Source: Symbiodinium microadriaticum (lineage: Eukaryota > Sar > Dinophyceae > Suessiales > Symbiodiniaceae). From it: a stretch of 64,000 nt of DNA. The stretch is from positions 429,282 to 493,281 of the forward strand of contig LSRX01000252.1 of NCBI GenBank assembly GCA_001939145.1, in the 5' to 3' direction. The notes under the pieces were generated by a model, which saw nothing but the letters and a program-made list of their open reading frames with translations, ran no database searches and was not told the DNA's origin. Made by a program: the position numbers and the translations under genes. Of this stretch, positions 1-22,795 are shown piece after piece; positions within the stretch are counted from its first letter, which is position 1; the number at the start of each line of letters is the position of its first letter.

Positions 1-6
1 CCGCAA

Positions 7-57
7 CCGGCAGCAGCAGCAGCAGCAGCAGCAGCGGCGGCAGCAGCGGCAGCAGCA
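7..57. repeat. CAG/CGG trinucleotide repeat
   Basis: Imperfect CAG run with CGG interruptions at the window edge. Frames through it would give poly-Gln, poly-Ala or poly-Ser; nothing marks it as coding. Confidence 0.8.
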
Positions 58-59
58 GA

Positions 60-1660
60 ACCAACAGCATCTGCAATGATAGCCTCGCCACAGCCACATG
101 GACCATATAGCTATTGTTCATCAGCACCTGCATCACCCATATCCACGCTTGAACTCAGGGACTGTTCTTGCGTTAAAACTAAATTGAACATAAACTGTAG
201 TAGAATACCGTCTATCCACTATAACCAGACTTATCAGTTTAGGGTTAAGGGTTTCCCCACAACCGCGAAGGTCCTCAGCCGTCGGAAACGCACAACGCCA
301 CACACGACATAAACATCCGACGGTCGAACACCTTGTAGTCCAGAAATTGAATTCTTGACTTCAGATTTACGGGGTATGGGTGTGAAGGTTTGCGGCCGGT
401 CTTTTGGTTTCATGGCGGGAAGGGTAAGGGACCTGAATAAGAAGCCCCATCATATACCCCGCGGAATATTAGGGTCCATATAGGGAACCCTATATTAAAG
501 ACCCAAAGTGTCTTAATCAGGCTCCTATAATAAGGGTGACGGACCAAAATCCCAAAACAGCGAACATCGCTGCCCCTAATCAACTACATGCGTTTATGGT
601 TTAGTGCTTACGATTTAACAAAATTCTCGCAGGTAAGGTCGCTGCTGCGCTGCTGGTGAAGCCACACCAGGCAGCCTTCAAGACAAATCAGGGTTCGGAG
701 CTTTGAGGTGTAGGGTCTAGGGCCTAGGGATTTAATCTAAGGCCTCGGATGGCTTGGGGTGTAGAGCTCCAGGGCTTCTTGGTTCGGGAAGTCGGAACGA
801 CTAGCACGAGAGCAGAGAGTTGCAGGCAAGCCCCTTGCAAAGACGACGGAGCCCAGATTTCCGTAACGACCGCAACCTCTACAGTCTCAAATCCGAAAAA
901 CCTGGTCAATGCTCTGAACTACTCACATGCGACTACAACTACTGCTTCTGCTACTGCTATAGCTGCTGTTACTGCTACTGCCACGGGTCGACTACTCTCC
1001 CTGTAGTTTTCAAAGTTCAGCAGCCCACCTCGACCTGCGTGCCCTTCGGCAGCCGCAGCCGTGCAGCGGGGCAAACACACCCGTTGTTGGTGCCGCCGGC
1101 CTACCAAAGGGTAGTAGAGGTAGTAGAGGCCAGAATATCTACCAATATATTCCTAGAGTTCCTCCCTATATAATTCTACTATAATGTTCCCAACAACCCT
1201 ATTCCCATGGTTAGGCCCCTATTAACAGAAGTAGTCACAATCAGAACCAGGAGAGGGGAAAGGGATCTGGGCTTGGGATCTTTCAGTAGACTGGAGGCGA
1301 CTAGAATCTAGAATGACTAGAACTTGCTGGCGCATAGAATGTTTTTCTGGATCAGCGTGTTTTAGCTCCCTGCAATCCTACAGCCTTAAGCTCGAAGCCC
1401 CCAAACCCGGAAGCCACCGAACTTGCAGATCCCTCCAAATTGCAACACTTGAGGTTCGTTTTCCGACGGTCACCACACAGTCTTCCTCACAGCTCACCAT
1501 GCCTAGCTTCACAGTCCATGGTTGTAGTAGCATACCTGCAGATCGGTTCATGCGCTGATGACCAGGGCGTGAAGATAGTCACGATCATGGTGACGACAAG
1601 GCTGGTGATTCTGGGTGGATGTTGTCCTCCTGCCTGCATGATGACAATCGTGGTGATGAT
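60..1660. other. No gene recognised
   Basis: About 1.6 kb of mixed sequence. A CAG|GTAAGG donor-like site occurs near 631 on the plus strand and short open frames occur on both strands, but no exon was supported by frame, composition and both splice sites together. Confidence 0.5.
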
Positions 1661-1900
1661 ACCCTAAACCCTATAGACTCTAAACCCTACACCCCTCAAC
1701 CCTAAACCCCTAAACCCCTAACCCTAATCCCTTAAACCCTAAACCCAATGTGAGACTGGGATCTGAAACTTTCAGATTTGATACTCGATGGGTTTAGGGT
1801 TGAGGGGTCGAAACCCGAATTCCTGAACCCTAAGCTCCTTAAGGTTTAGGGTCTAGGGTTCAGGGTTTGGGGTTTCGCGTTTAGGATTTGGGGTTTAGGG
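1661..1900. repeat. Interstitial telomeric repeats, inverted pair
   Basis: CCCTAAA-type units (1661-1750) and TTTAGGG-type units (1785-1900) face each other across about 40 bp of unique sequence. Units are degenerate (CCCCTAAA, TTGAGGG, TTTGGGG variants). Confidence 0.85.
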
Positions 1901-2009
1901 TTTATTCAACTTAAGTCGAGACCCGCAGAGCGAAATCCTAAACCTTGAAACCTGTCTGACGGTTGCGGCTGGGTTTCGTCGCCGGAGGTCCAGCCGCATA
2001 AAACCCCCA

Positions 2010-2031
2010 NNNTATATATATATATATATAT

Positions 2032-2063
<32 letters not shown>
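2010..2063. repeat. 3-N gap plus (TA)n microsatellite
   Basis: Three unknown bases are followed by about 50 bp of TA repeat with small interruptions. The Ns mark an unresolved join inside low-complexity DNA. Confidence 0.9.
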
Positions 2064-2467
2064 CACGGGTAAGAACTTGAGCCCCTACATCACACACTAA
2101 ACATCCTGACAAAGATGACCCGGTCTCTGGTAGGCAGGGACGCCTGGCCGCGGGCATTGCTGCCCCAGCACCACAGCTCCTGCAGGAATGTTCAGTGGAA
2201 ATCGTTTCGGCCTTGGGGATTGGCAAGGAAGCTTTCAGCCCTATGATACGAACCCTGACGAAGGATCTATAGAAGTTCGGTGCCGCTTTCGCATGTTCAT
2301 TCTATCATCAGGCATCGTACCATCCTTCCGGGCTCTAATTTCGGGACCCTTCCAGTTCTCAAGCCCTAAACCCTATCCTCATGTTCGGTATCCTTTCAGA
2401 TTCTTCATATCGGTACTCCCACATCGACTCTCTGCGCCTAAACTCGGCCCTGTGGCTGAACCCTTCT

Positions 2468-2925
2468 AAACCTTTGAGGCTTTTAGGGTTTGGTTTAGAG
2501 TTTAGGGTTGGGGGTTTAGGGCAGTTTAAGGTTTATAGGGTTTAGGGTTTAGAAATCAGGTTCACAGCTCTGAATTCATTGCTTCATCGGGCAATGAGCT
2601 ATGATGAGCTTGAAAGTCAGGTGCACCTCTCCCTGGTAAAGTACGCTAAAGCATCCCTGAAGCTTAAAGCAGAGACGCGTCGCAACGTTCAAACTCTGTA
2701 ATCTCATCCCTATCCTTGAGCCCAATCCCGCTTTAGGGTTTAGGGTTGCAGGTGCCTGCTTGCGTGCACCGACACGGCGGATCACGGCGAGACAATGGTC
2801 CGAGCCACAGGAAAAGCCTGCGCTCGCGCTCTAGTAGACCTTTGGCCCAGAGAATCCTGTACCCTACACTGCCTAAACCCTATATAAAGCCTCAACCCTA
2901 AACCCTAAACCCAAACCCCTGAACC
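2468..2925. repeat. Scattered telomere-like units
   Basis: TTTAGGG-type units at 2485-2550 and 2733-2748 and CCCTAAA-type units at 2868-2925, with unrelated sequence between. No gene was seen in 2100-3340. Confidence 0.75.
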
Positions 2926-3562
2926 CGAAATCCCATCAGTGCCCATGCATTTCGGGGGGCTGAAGCTCCGCATCTTGACAAGGCACCATGCTGCTAAGGC
3001 TTCCCTTGAGGTCATGAGGTTTAGTGTTGAAGGGCTTAGGGTTTAGGGTTTACGGGGGAAAGAGCAGATCAGCAACACAGGATAATCAAGCAACAACAAG
3101 GAACCAGCATGAAAAGACCAGCACTCACTTCCGTGGCTGCCACCACCACATCGCAGCTCGCAGCAAGCAGCTTCTAGAGCCCTAGTATTTTGAATAGGGG
3201 GGCGACGAAGGTCTTCACGTGATCTGGTGAGACATTCCGTGGAAACATTTTGAAACAAAATGGCACATTAGGAGGTGACGAGGGCGATGAAGGCGATTTT
3301 TTATGAACGAAAGCGCTGAAGCAGATGACGATGATGGTGGTAGGGTTTAGGGTTTAGGGTGTAGGGGGGTGGTGAAGACAGTGTCGATGGTTGCAATGCC
3401 AACAATCAATAAGCGCAAATCCATCGCAGCAGCTCAGGCCGTACCTCATTATGACGACAGCAATAGCGATGGTTATCATCATCAGGGTCACCACCATTAG
3501 CACCACGAAGATATGGTCGGTAGAAGTAGGGCTATAAGTCACAAAAAAAGGATCATATTTAT

Positions 3563-3686
3563 AGTTACCCTACTTATAAGCCCCACCTATAACTACACCT
3601 ACACCTTGAACCCTACAGAGACCCTTAAAGGAACCCTACTTATAACCCCCACTCATAGCTAATTAATTACCCGTGAACCTCCAAGT
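3563..3686. mobile_element. Inverted-repeat element, family B (copy 1, left end degraded)
   Basis: The right end reads ACCCGTGAACCTCCAAG followed by TA, matching the right terminus of family B copies at 19.5, 34.25, 55.84 and 57.26 kb. Internal ACTTATAA(G/C)CCCC(A/C) motifs also match. The left terminus is not recognisable. Confidence 0.65.
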
Positions 3687-3866
3687 AAAACCGCAAACCC
3701 TAAACCCCTAACCCTTAAACCCTAAACCCCCGGAGCCTAAGACTTGGCTGTTCTTTGGCAGCTTGCAAGCAGCGAAGACCTGCCTGAGCAGCTGTGGGAG
3801 CTGGACAGACCCGAGCTCTGTAAGACAGGGGGCATTGGTCGGGTTTGGGGTTTAGGGTTTAGAGGG

Positions 3867-3952
3867 CATATATATATATATATATATATATGCGCATGTA
3901 TATATATATATATAAATATATATAGATAGACAGAGAGAGAGAGAGAGAGATC
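3867..3952. repeat. (TA)n / (GA)n microsatellite
   Basis: TA-rich run with TATG interruptions to about 3927, then (GA)n to 3950. Confidence 0.9.
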
Positions 3953-3982
3953 TTTGTTGTTGATGGTCCCTGTTGCTGTTCC

Positions 3983-3983
3983 G

Positions 3984-4051
<68 letters not shown>

Positions 4052-4052
4052 A
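3983..4052. repeat. (CTG)n microsatellite
   Basis: About 22 near-perfect CTG/GCT units. Open frames here (poly-Leu, poly-Ala, poly-Gln) are by-products of the repeat. Confidence 0.95.
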
Positions 4053-4398
4053 TCTGCCGTTATTGTCAGTCTTCTGGTTGTTGTTCCTCTTTCTCTTGGC
4101 GTTGCTATTGTTATTGGTGGGTTTGAGTGGTCGTGTGTTATTCTTCTCGTTCTTGCCCTTTTCCCTGCTGCTGTTGATGCTGTGCTTCTTGCTCCTGCCT
4201 CTGCTCAAAAGTAGTCTTATGTCACCAGGACATCCACTTGTTGCAACTGTGGGTTCTGGTTTTTGGAATGTACTCCATCTCTGTCCATGCTGTTACAATA
4301 GAGAATAACTGTTCTCATCGTTGAATGGTTCACACTGCTCGTCGCGTTGAAGGGCCAAGGGCTAGGCACGGGGTTCTCTGCACCAGCATCAACATCCG

Positions 4399-4492
4399 CT
4401 CCATCATCATCATCATCATCATCATCGTCATCATCTCCATTATCATCATCACCATCATCAACAGCATCATCATCATCATCATCATCATAATC
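4399..4492. repeat. (ATC)n microsatellite
   Basis: Two blocks of CAT/ATC units. It lies just downstream of the stop codon of the minus-strand exon ending at 4559, so it would fall in a 3' UTR or intergenic DNA. Confidence 0.9.
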
Positions 4493-4558
4493 AGACGAAT
4501 CGTCATATGTGTCACAGGCATCATTGGAATCCGCATTCTTATAACCATGAGCACTGAG

Positions 4559-4776
4559 TCACGATAAGGACGGTGATAAGCACGTGGCGCATGTTGTTGA
4601 TGATACTGGAGTGGATGATGACATGACGGTGTTGACGAGGTTGGTGCAAGACTTGCAGATGGCAACAACCATCCTAATGACACCTTGATGCAGCAAAGGC
4701 GCTGCTGCTGTTGCATAGATCGGCCACACTGGCCTCTGCCGTTCTCGCCACAGCAGAAGACCCGTTGGGACCTGGT
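4559..4776 (-). CDS. Unknown protein, candidate terminal exon
   Basis: A 72-codon frame ends at a TGA (4559-4561). It contains a basic/aromatic stretch (LLLWRERQRPVWPIY) and two CxxC pairs near the C-terminus (CKSC, CATC). A pyrimidine-rich acceptor (TTCATTCTTTCCAG) lies directly upstream at 4777. Joining it to the exon at 4830-5088 through a 53-nt GTGTTA...CAG intron keeps phase. An alternative is a single unspliced frame through the same region; I cannot decide between them without transcripts. No family recognised. Confidence 0.45.
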
Positions 4777-4829
4777 CTGGAAAGAATGAAAGACGTAGCA
4801 GGAAAGGCGGCATGAACAAGCACTAACAC

Positions 4830-5088
4830 TCAGAGTGTAACATGTAACCTTTCGGCCCTTAGGTGCGGCGCCCTGTATCTGATGGCATTCCGCGCACACA
4901 GATGCTAGAACGATTCCCCGAACCCGAGAGCATTCAGATCCCAACTTCTGACATACAGTTCTGCCAAAGCAGATAGTTGGTGTCATTGGGCTCTTCCATT
5001 CGTAAGCAACTACTCCACAGATGTCGTTCTTTAGATGCAAGCCCTGTGGGCCATCAAGGCTCCGATGATTTGCTACTTGAAGCTCTAC
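4830..5088 (-). CDS. Unknown protein, candidate exon
   Basis: An 86-codon frame begins after ATGCATGCAG|GTA, an AG|G acceptor. Composition is ordinary, with several Trp/Cys/His residues (LKNDICGVVAYEWKSP, ICFGRTVCQKLGSEC, SVCAECHQ) and no low-complexity run, unlike the repeat-driven frames nearby. The donor side is uncertain. The gene continues upstream, probably across the microsatellites at 5.1-5.4 kb. Function unknown. Confidence 0.5.
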
Positions 5089-5094
5089 CTGCAT

Positions 5095-5372
5095 GCATGC
5101 GACAGCCAGACAGGTCGGCAGACAGGCAGGCAGACAGGCAAACATACAGACATGCATACACACAAACACATGTGCGAGTGTGGGTGCGTGTGTGTGTGTG
5201 TGTGCGTGGCACTTGAATACACGAATGTTCGTATGCTGGTGTGCATGGGCATATGTACGTATTTATTTATGTGTTTGTGTGCGTATTTGTATTTATGTCT
5301 GCATGCGTGTACCTCTGCATGTATGTATGTAGGTAGGTAGGTAGGTAGGTAGGTAGGCAGGCCCGGCGGCAG
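5095..5372. repeat. Mixed tetranucleotide microsatellites
   Basis: CAGG/CAGA units (5103-5140), GT-rich units (5170-5210), TGTA units and then (GTAG)n at 5317-5356. The block looks intronic to the minus-strand exons on both sides. Confidence 0.85.
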
Positions 5373-5492
5373 GCATGCAAACGCTGTTGAATGTGACCGC
5401 ATGTTTATGTATGCTTGCATGCTTGTAGTATATCTGCTATATGTCTATGTGTATGTACAATGAAATATAAATCTAGCATGATCTAGCTGTGC

Positions 5493-5546
5493 CGTCCTCG
5501 TAGTAGGACATGTTACAAATCGGACATTTCCGAGTTTCAGTGGCAC
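5493..5546 (-). CDS. Zinc-finger-like exon (CPIC motif)
   Basis: An AG|G acceptor at 5546 and a GC donor (GACG|GCACAG) at 5492 bound a frame reading TETRKCPICNMSYYEDG. CPIC followed by an aromatic/acidic stretch resembles the first half of a RING or related zinc-binding fold, where the remaining Cys/His would lie in the next exon. That exon was not found, so the assignment is tentative. Reading on without splicing hits a stop within 7 codons. Confidence 0.45.
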
Positions 5547-5777
5547 CTGACGTGTTGTCTGCGAAATGATGATAGAAGGACCGTGGGAGCAAGTCGGGCT
5601 ACTTCGTCGACAGAGCCACAGCCACGTCGCGATCGAAAACATGTAGCATCCCTAAACCCTAAAACCCTAACCTTTTATATAAACCCTTAGCCCTAAAAGA
5701 AAAGCCCTGAAGCATCGATCCCCTGGGTGAAAAGGCTTGAGGCTGCGGGGTTTACCCTCCCAGATCCACCGCTGCAC

Positions 5778-5886
5778 CTGCTCTGAAACTTTGTGAACAT
5801 GTCGGCAAAAAGCACTTGTGGGGCTCTTTTTTTTTCTGGGAATCTGGCTCCTCTTCTGGCGGATACCAGTCTGGACTGTCACGGAC
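5778..5886 (-). CDS. Unknown exon with C-x4-C pair
   Basis: An AG|G acceptor (GCCGAG|GTC) and a CAG|GTGCAG donor bound a 36-codon frame. It begins VRDSPDWYPPEEEPDSQKKK and ends HKCFLPTCSQSFRA. The C-x4-C-x3-F spacing is reminiscent of the start of a C2H2 finger, but no histidines are seen before the splice site. It may belong to the same gene as the CPIC exon 230 bp downstream. Confidence 0.55.
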
Positions 5887-5989
5887 CTCGGCAGCTCTGC
5901 TGATTCAACTCGGAACGACTGAGCGCTCAAATCTCAAGCCTTTCGGGAATTCCCACCGAAACTCCAAGGGAGTTGCTGGCTGGTTGAGG

Positions 5990-6690
5990 GTTCCTCATGA
6001 GGGACAAGGAGAATTTTCTTCTACACTCCTCCGATCTCTCTGCGACATACCTTGCTTTGGGCGTAAGACTTGGACTCAGAAAGGCATCTTTGACAGAAAG
6101 ATGCTCTCAGATTCCCGCATCTTGCTGAACCCGGCGCTGGTTTACAACACCACACCTACGACAAGCCTCAGCCCGAAACCCGTGCCCAGGCCCGAGCCCT
6201 GTAGACTTCGAACCTGACACCTTATAAATCCTAAGAAGGTTGCTACACCACTGACCGCACCTAAATAACCCAGACAAGCTGCGTCTGGAGAATAGTTGGG
6301 TACTTGGTACCAGCTTTGGTGCAAAGTTTGCATTCACGTCATTATCTGCATACTTTCGGCGCGGCGCGCAGTCCATTGCCAATGCCCCTACATTGGCCTC
6401 CTGGGAGTGTCGGAATCGCGCCAGTACATCGGAGAAGTGTTTTGGTTGTCTCCCCGAATCGGCCAGTACATGCGGGAATAATTCTGGCCGTGGTGTCAAA
6501 ATGCTTGAACGCACTCAGTATGGGGAAACATTGTGGCGAGAGTACTTGTGCAATGTTGAAGCGCGCCAGTACATGGGGGTGAACGATTTTGGAATGCTGC
6601 GCCGAAAATGCTTGATTGAAATACCGCGGACAAGGCGGGTAACTTTGCGGTGCTCGTGCCTGTAGAATGCTGAACTTCGCCAACAAGAAT
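5990..6690. repeat. Degenerate tandem repeat of about 45-50 bp
   Basis: The box GCGCCAGTACAT(C/G) recurs near 6417, 6461 (as GGCCAGTACAT) and 6563, with related spacer words (AATGCTTGAACGC, ATGCTGCGCC). Minus-strand frames show repeated HVLARF/DVLARF words but shift between copies, so coding is doubtful. Nothing else was recognised in 5990-6690. Confidence 0.5.
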
Positions 6691-6697
6691 GAATGGG

Positions 6698-6822
6698 GAA
6701 ACGAAACCCTAAACTTGACCCAAACCCTAAACCCTAAACCCTAAATCTCTAAACCCTAAACCCTAAACCTATAAACCCTAAATCCCTAAACCTATAAACC
6801 CTAAATCCCTAAACCCTAAACC
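6698..6822. repeat. Interstitial telomeric array (CCCTAAA)n
   Basis: About 16 units of CCCTAAA with inserted T/C variants (CCTATAAA, ATCCCTAAA). Confidence 0.95.
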
Positions 6823-7375
6823 TGCTGGCGTCCTGCTGGTCTCCTGAAGTCTACGGGTGGCTTGCTGCTAGTCCTTGGGCCTGCTGCTGGTCCTCTCCCA
6901 CTGGTCTCATGGGTTGGGGGGTCTCAAGGCGGAACCCCCCGCCCTCCCCCCCGACCCCTAATCGAGAATCGTCTGGTATATCGCTAGATCAGGAGCTGTA
7001 GGGCCCCGACCTAGACCAAGTCTGTAAAGAACAACTCCCACAAGCTCTAAAGGAGCAACATTTCCTGATTAAGCCATGGCAGGTGATCCCATTTCTGAAA
7101 CCCGCCCCCTCGCAGGGCGATGGCGCTTCATCAATTTCAATAAATGGGGCGGTGGCTCTTGAACAGCTTCAACACCCCGTCCCCTCATCAAGCGATAGCG
7201 CGCTGATCGCGTTTCTTAAACCCGCACCCTCATTCGGCGCTGGTCGCGGCTCACCGTTCTTTAACCTGCCCCTCATTAAGTGATAGTGCTTGATTACGGA
7301 GTCCTCGACATCCTGATCCCCAAACAGAAGCCCTCTGAAGACAGGACATGCGCAAGATAGGGGCCCTATATCATC

Positions 7376-7455
7376 AGAATAGGATTTCGTTCCATAGAGC
7401 ACTGTAAAATTAGAACAGGATTTCGTTCTATATGCTCTATAGAGCACTATAAGGC
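7376..7455. repeat. Short direct duplication with hairpin potential
   Basis: The word AGGATTTCGTTC(C/T)AT occurs at about 7380 and 7420, each followed by TAGAGCACT-like sequence that is partly self-complementary. It lies in the intron downstream of the exon at 7492. Confidence 0.5.
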
Positions 7456-7491
7456 CTTAACAGAGCCCTATATACACGGGGATACTCTTAC

Positions 7492-7607
7492 ACATTCTTC
7501 ATTCGGAGATTTGTTCGATGACTCTAAGCCCGTACTGGGATCCATCGCCATGAGGAGGGTGAAGTCGTCACCGCACTTGAGATCGCTTGGGGGCGGATAT
7601 GGAATGC
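7492..7607 (-). CDS. Unknown protein, candidate exon
   Basis: An AG|G acceptor (GCAAG|GCATT) and a GTAAGAG donor at 7491 bound an open frame containing IPYPPPSDLKCGDDF and LLMAMDPSTG. Phase at the 3' end is 0. Composition is ordinary and the stretch contains no telomere-like units, unlike its flanks. Family not recognised. Confidence 0.55.
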
Positions 7608-8083
7608 CTTGCAGCTCTGCGTTTTGGGGTTCAAAGGGAGTTGGGTTGCAGGGGTAAAGTTTGAAGGCTTAGCGCTACAAGTTTCAAGTCGTTGGGCTTA
7701 GGGTTTCAATGTTTGGGGCTTGTGGTTTAAAGGTGTAGGGTTTCGAGTCGAGTTTAGCTAAGTCTAAGTGTTGTTCAAGGGTTCTTTGTTCAGGGCGTAG
7801 GGCTTATGACAGGGTTCAGGAGCTGAAAAATTGGCGAGACAACTTTGAGTTGGATCATCCCCCGAGTCATCACTCAAAACCTGACTGACTTGCCTGAGCT
7901 AAAAGACCTGCTTTATTGTAGGGCCAAATTGGAAGCCCCAAACCCGAAAACATAATCGCTCTGCGTCATGAAGGATGGGTTTTAAGCGTGGGAGCACTTG
8001 TGTAGCCTGCGTTCTGCAGTGCAGTAGGACAACTTGTTCTGCAGGGGAACCAGCAAATCAGCGGAAAACGTAGGCACAAGCAA

Positions 8084-8450
8084 ATGGACCAGGAGTCGAA
8101 CACCTCTACTATACCAGGAAGCGGAAGAGGAGGAGGCGGAGGAGGTGGAGAAGGAGGAAGAAAGCCTGGGCAACCCTGGGCAGAGGCAGGAACCGGAGAA
8201 GGAGCTGCAGTAGGAGGGACAGTTACAAAATGCCAGATTTCGTGCAACAGTACTTATGCCAATAGCCGCTACTACCAGTACTGTTCTCTGGTGGGCTTGC
8301 ATGCAACACCTCCATCGGCACGACATGCTCCTATGCGAATTGATCTGTCCTCGTTTGACCTTATCACCTCCCCATTGCCCACAAGTACAAACCATATCAT
8401 TCATCCACGGCCAAGTGACCGCCAAGTGTATTCACAGCCCCAATCCCTAC
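8084..8450. other. Possible coding region, strand and frame unresolved
   Basis: Several frames stay open. The plus strand gives a Gly-rich segment followed by ordinary sequence ending at TACA|GTAAGT (8450). The minus strand gives a Pro-rich segment (PPSPPPPPPPLPLP) of the kind common in algal wall or surface proteins. Purine bias at 8117-8165 drives both, so no call is made. Confidence 0.3.
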
Positions 8451-8499
8451 AGTAAGTCCGAAGCTTGGTGATGATGCTGAAGAAACCCCACATGCACCA

Positions 8500-8660
8500 C
8501 ACACAGAGCAACAAACGACAAACAACAAACTAGAAACTACAAACAACCAACAACCGACAACCGACAAACAACAACCAAGGGCAACAACAACAACAAAGGG
8601 CAACAACAACAACAACATCATCATCATCATCAGCATCATCATCAACAACAACACAAACAA
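8500..8660. repeat. CAA/ATC-rich simple sequence
   Basis: ACAAAC/CAACAA units grade into (ATC)n at 8618-8643. Confidence 0.85.
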
Positions 8661-9239
8661 ACTCTGGAAAATCTGCCTACTAGCCCTGACTGAGGAGAGC
8701 ACCGTGAACCTGTCTCTCAGACTCGAGGGGGATGTCCATCATGGTAGTCTGAGCGAAATGCAGGTGGACACTGAAAGCCCCGAGCCCCCAAGGCCCGGAA
8801 ACTCCCCTACAAGTCTGGGATTCCGGGCCACCGGGTACTCTAAAGGGGGGGGGGGGTAGCAGTGGGTTATAGTCATAGAAACCCTGCTTAAGACTCACTG
8901 AAAAATGAACCTCAAAGAGAACACAAAATGCTAAAAACCTAAACCCCTAACCCTAAACTCCTCGGAGGCATAGAAGCTTAGCCAAACTCATGCCAAGCGC
9001 TGGCAACGCGGACCGAAGGCCCTTTAACGGCCAAGAGCCTTTGAAGACTAAGCTCCTGGCCGTTTGGGGTTTTAATTTAGGACTTCAGGGCTTTAGGGCT
9101 TTCAGGGCTTCAAAGCTTTAGGGTTTAGGAAGTTTAGTGCTTTGGGCTTAGAGTTTTTCTGACACCGACTCCTGAACACGGAAGGCTGAAACCCTAAACT
9201 CCCAAACAACAAGCCGCCCAACGCCCGGCATCTGGTCTC

Positions 9240-9515
9240 CAAGGCCCTAAAAACCTCAACCCTAAACCCTAAACCCTCAACCCTCAACCCTAAACCCTAA
9301 ACCCCTTTAAACCCTGAGCCCTAAACCCTAAACCCTAAACCCGAAACCCTAAACCCTCAACCCTAAACCCTCAACCCTAAACCCCTTTAAACCCTACACC
9401 CTCAATCCTCAACCCTAAGCCCTCAATCCTCAACCCTAAACCCTAAACCCTAAGCCCTAAACCCTAAACCCTCAAGCCTAAACCCTAAACCCTCAATCCT
9501 CAACCCTAAACCCTG
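9240..9515. repeat. Degenerate CCCTAAA array
   Basis: Roughly 35 CCCTAAA/CCCTCAA units, the densest long array in the first 10 kb. CCCTCAA alternates with CCCTAAA. Confidence 0.95.
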
Positions 9516-9614
9516 CACCCGCAACCCGGAGTCTGCCAAGGCAGCGTCTGGCTTGATCTGCTGGTGCGACTCGTAATCGCCGTACTTCTTCTGGGACGTC
9601 GAGATGGCCTCCGG

Positions 9615-9862
9615 AGTTAGGGACCCCAGAGCCCTAAACCCTAAAGTTAGGGACACGGTTCAGGGTTTCGGGTTTAGGGTTTAGGGTTTACGGTTTAGGG
9701 CTAAACCCCAAAGTTAGGGACCCTAAGCCCTAAACCCTAAAGTTAGGGACCCTGGCCCTAAACCCTAAAGTCTAAGTTAGGGACCCTAAGCCCAAAGTTA
9801 GGGACCGTCAGCCCTAAACCCCAAAGTTAGGGACCCTAAGCCCTAAACCCTGCACCCCGAAA
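9615..9862. repeat. Higher-order telomere-like repeat with GTTAGGGACCC boxes
   Basis: GTTAGGGACC(C/G) recurs at about 9615, 9642, 9710, 9742, 9775, 9796 and 9826, separated by CCCTAAACCCTAAA. It forms a composite unit of about 30 bp, with one inverted TTTAGGG block at 9660-9695. Confidence 0.8.
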
Positions 9863-10345
9863 CCCCTACACCGAGCGCGTCGGGCTTCTAGGATTCGTGC
9901 TTGCTGCTCTGGCTCGGATCGATACTTAAGGGCAGCATTCAGGATTCCGGATCTTTCGGGCTTAGAGATTGGAGCTACGTGGTAATAAACGGGGTAGCGG
10001 GTTTAGGGTTTAGGGTTTAGGTCAGATTGACAGCTTGTGGACGTATGGACCCAAATCTGTGAAACATGAGCGTGGAAGGGTGCCGTGGACTGCAAACCCG
10101 ACATCCTAAGACCCTGTGCAACCATCTTTAATATAGCAAAAACATATTCTAATTCTTCAGGCCCCCATAAGACATGCACCTACTACGCTGCCAGCCGCTG
10201 CTACTGCTGAACCTCCATCCTGCTACCCCTAAAGCCCTTCGGCTGTCCGACTGCATTTTGCCGCGGTTGCCGGGTCATAACCGAGAGCTCTAACGCTTCG
10301 CTGGAGCGTGAACCGAGGCCCAATATGAAATCATGCCGTTAATAT

Positions 10346-10444
10346 GGGTAGTCCTCTAAATTAGGGTCCCTTTGAGGGTCCTTTTATAAAGGTGCCCTAC
10401 TGTCTTGGGTGCCTAAAAAGGAACCCTAACTTAGAAAACTACCC
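10346..10444. mobile_element. Inverted-repeat element, family E (copy 1)
   Basis: Terminal inverted repeats GGGTAGTCCTCTAAATTAGG and its complement ending ...AGAAAACTACCC enclose 99 bp. The interior carries GGTGCCCTACTGTCTTGGG, matched in copies at 21.2 kb and 41.1 kb. Confidence 0.8.
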
Positions 10445-10580
10445 GCATGGTGCTTAACATCCTATAGCATTGATGCAGCTCAAACCCTCAGCTGGTGAGG
10501 CTCCGATAGAAGTTACACTAAGAAAGTCTTCCTAAACCTTAAGCCCTTTACTTTCTTCTTATTTTATTATTTTAAAGCAG

Positions 10581-22142
<11,562 letters not shown>

Positions 22143-22330
22143 CTCAGGACTGAAAGGGTGAAGCTATATAGGCCCGTTGAACCAAAAACAAAGAAAACCC
22201 TGAACTTCTAGACTCCTTAACCCCTAAACCTTTAACCCCCAAACCCTTAATCCTCGCTACACCCTAATTCCCAATTGACCGGTCCGGGCCAAGTCGCAAT
22301 CCAAACTGTGCTTGTGCTGGGGGAGCTTCC

Positions 22331-22429
22331 ACTAGAGCGCCGCTAGCGCCCAGGAAACCCTGGGTCTAGGGTTTAGGGTTTAGGGTTTAGGTCCCAGTAG
22401 AGCGCCGCTAGCGCCCGGGAAACCCTGGG
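22331..22429. repeat. Telomeric run between two copies of a 34-bp direct repeat
   Basis: TAGAGCGCCGCTAGCGCCC(A/G)GGAAACCCTGGG occurs at 22331-22364 and 22396-22429. Between them lie 31 bp of TTTAGGG units. See findings. Confidence 0.9.
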
Positions 22430-22564
22430 AAGAGGCGAGCTTAGTCCTAGTTAAATTAGATCAGACCTGACTAGATTAGACGAGACCTGGTTAGATTTTA
22501 TTGGGACTATAATTTAGAACAGATTTAAGTTGGTTCGGTTAAGTTTAGGTCAGAATAAACCCCT

Positions 22565-22795
22565 AGTTGGCAGACAAGCAGGCAGACAGGCGGACGGACA
22601 GACAGACAGACAGACAGAAAGACAGATGAATAGACATGCATAGCAAACCATGGGTACAAACGTAAAACATATATTTTTATGTATATATATATATGTATAT
22701 GTTTATATGTATATATATATATATACGTATATATATATATATATATGTATGTATATATATATGTCTATATATGTATATATATAGCTCAAGCCTTT
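22565..22795. repeat. CAGA and TATG/TA microsatellites
   Basis: CAGG/CAGA units 22575-22620, then TATA/TATG units 22671-22785. Confidence 0.9.

Noticed and set aside
4330..5169. 279-codon minus-strand frame as one protein
   Set aside because: Its ends are microsatellite translation (poly-Met/Ile from ATC repeats, Cys/Leu from CAGG repeats). Only 4559-5088 looks coding.
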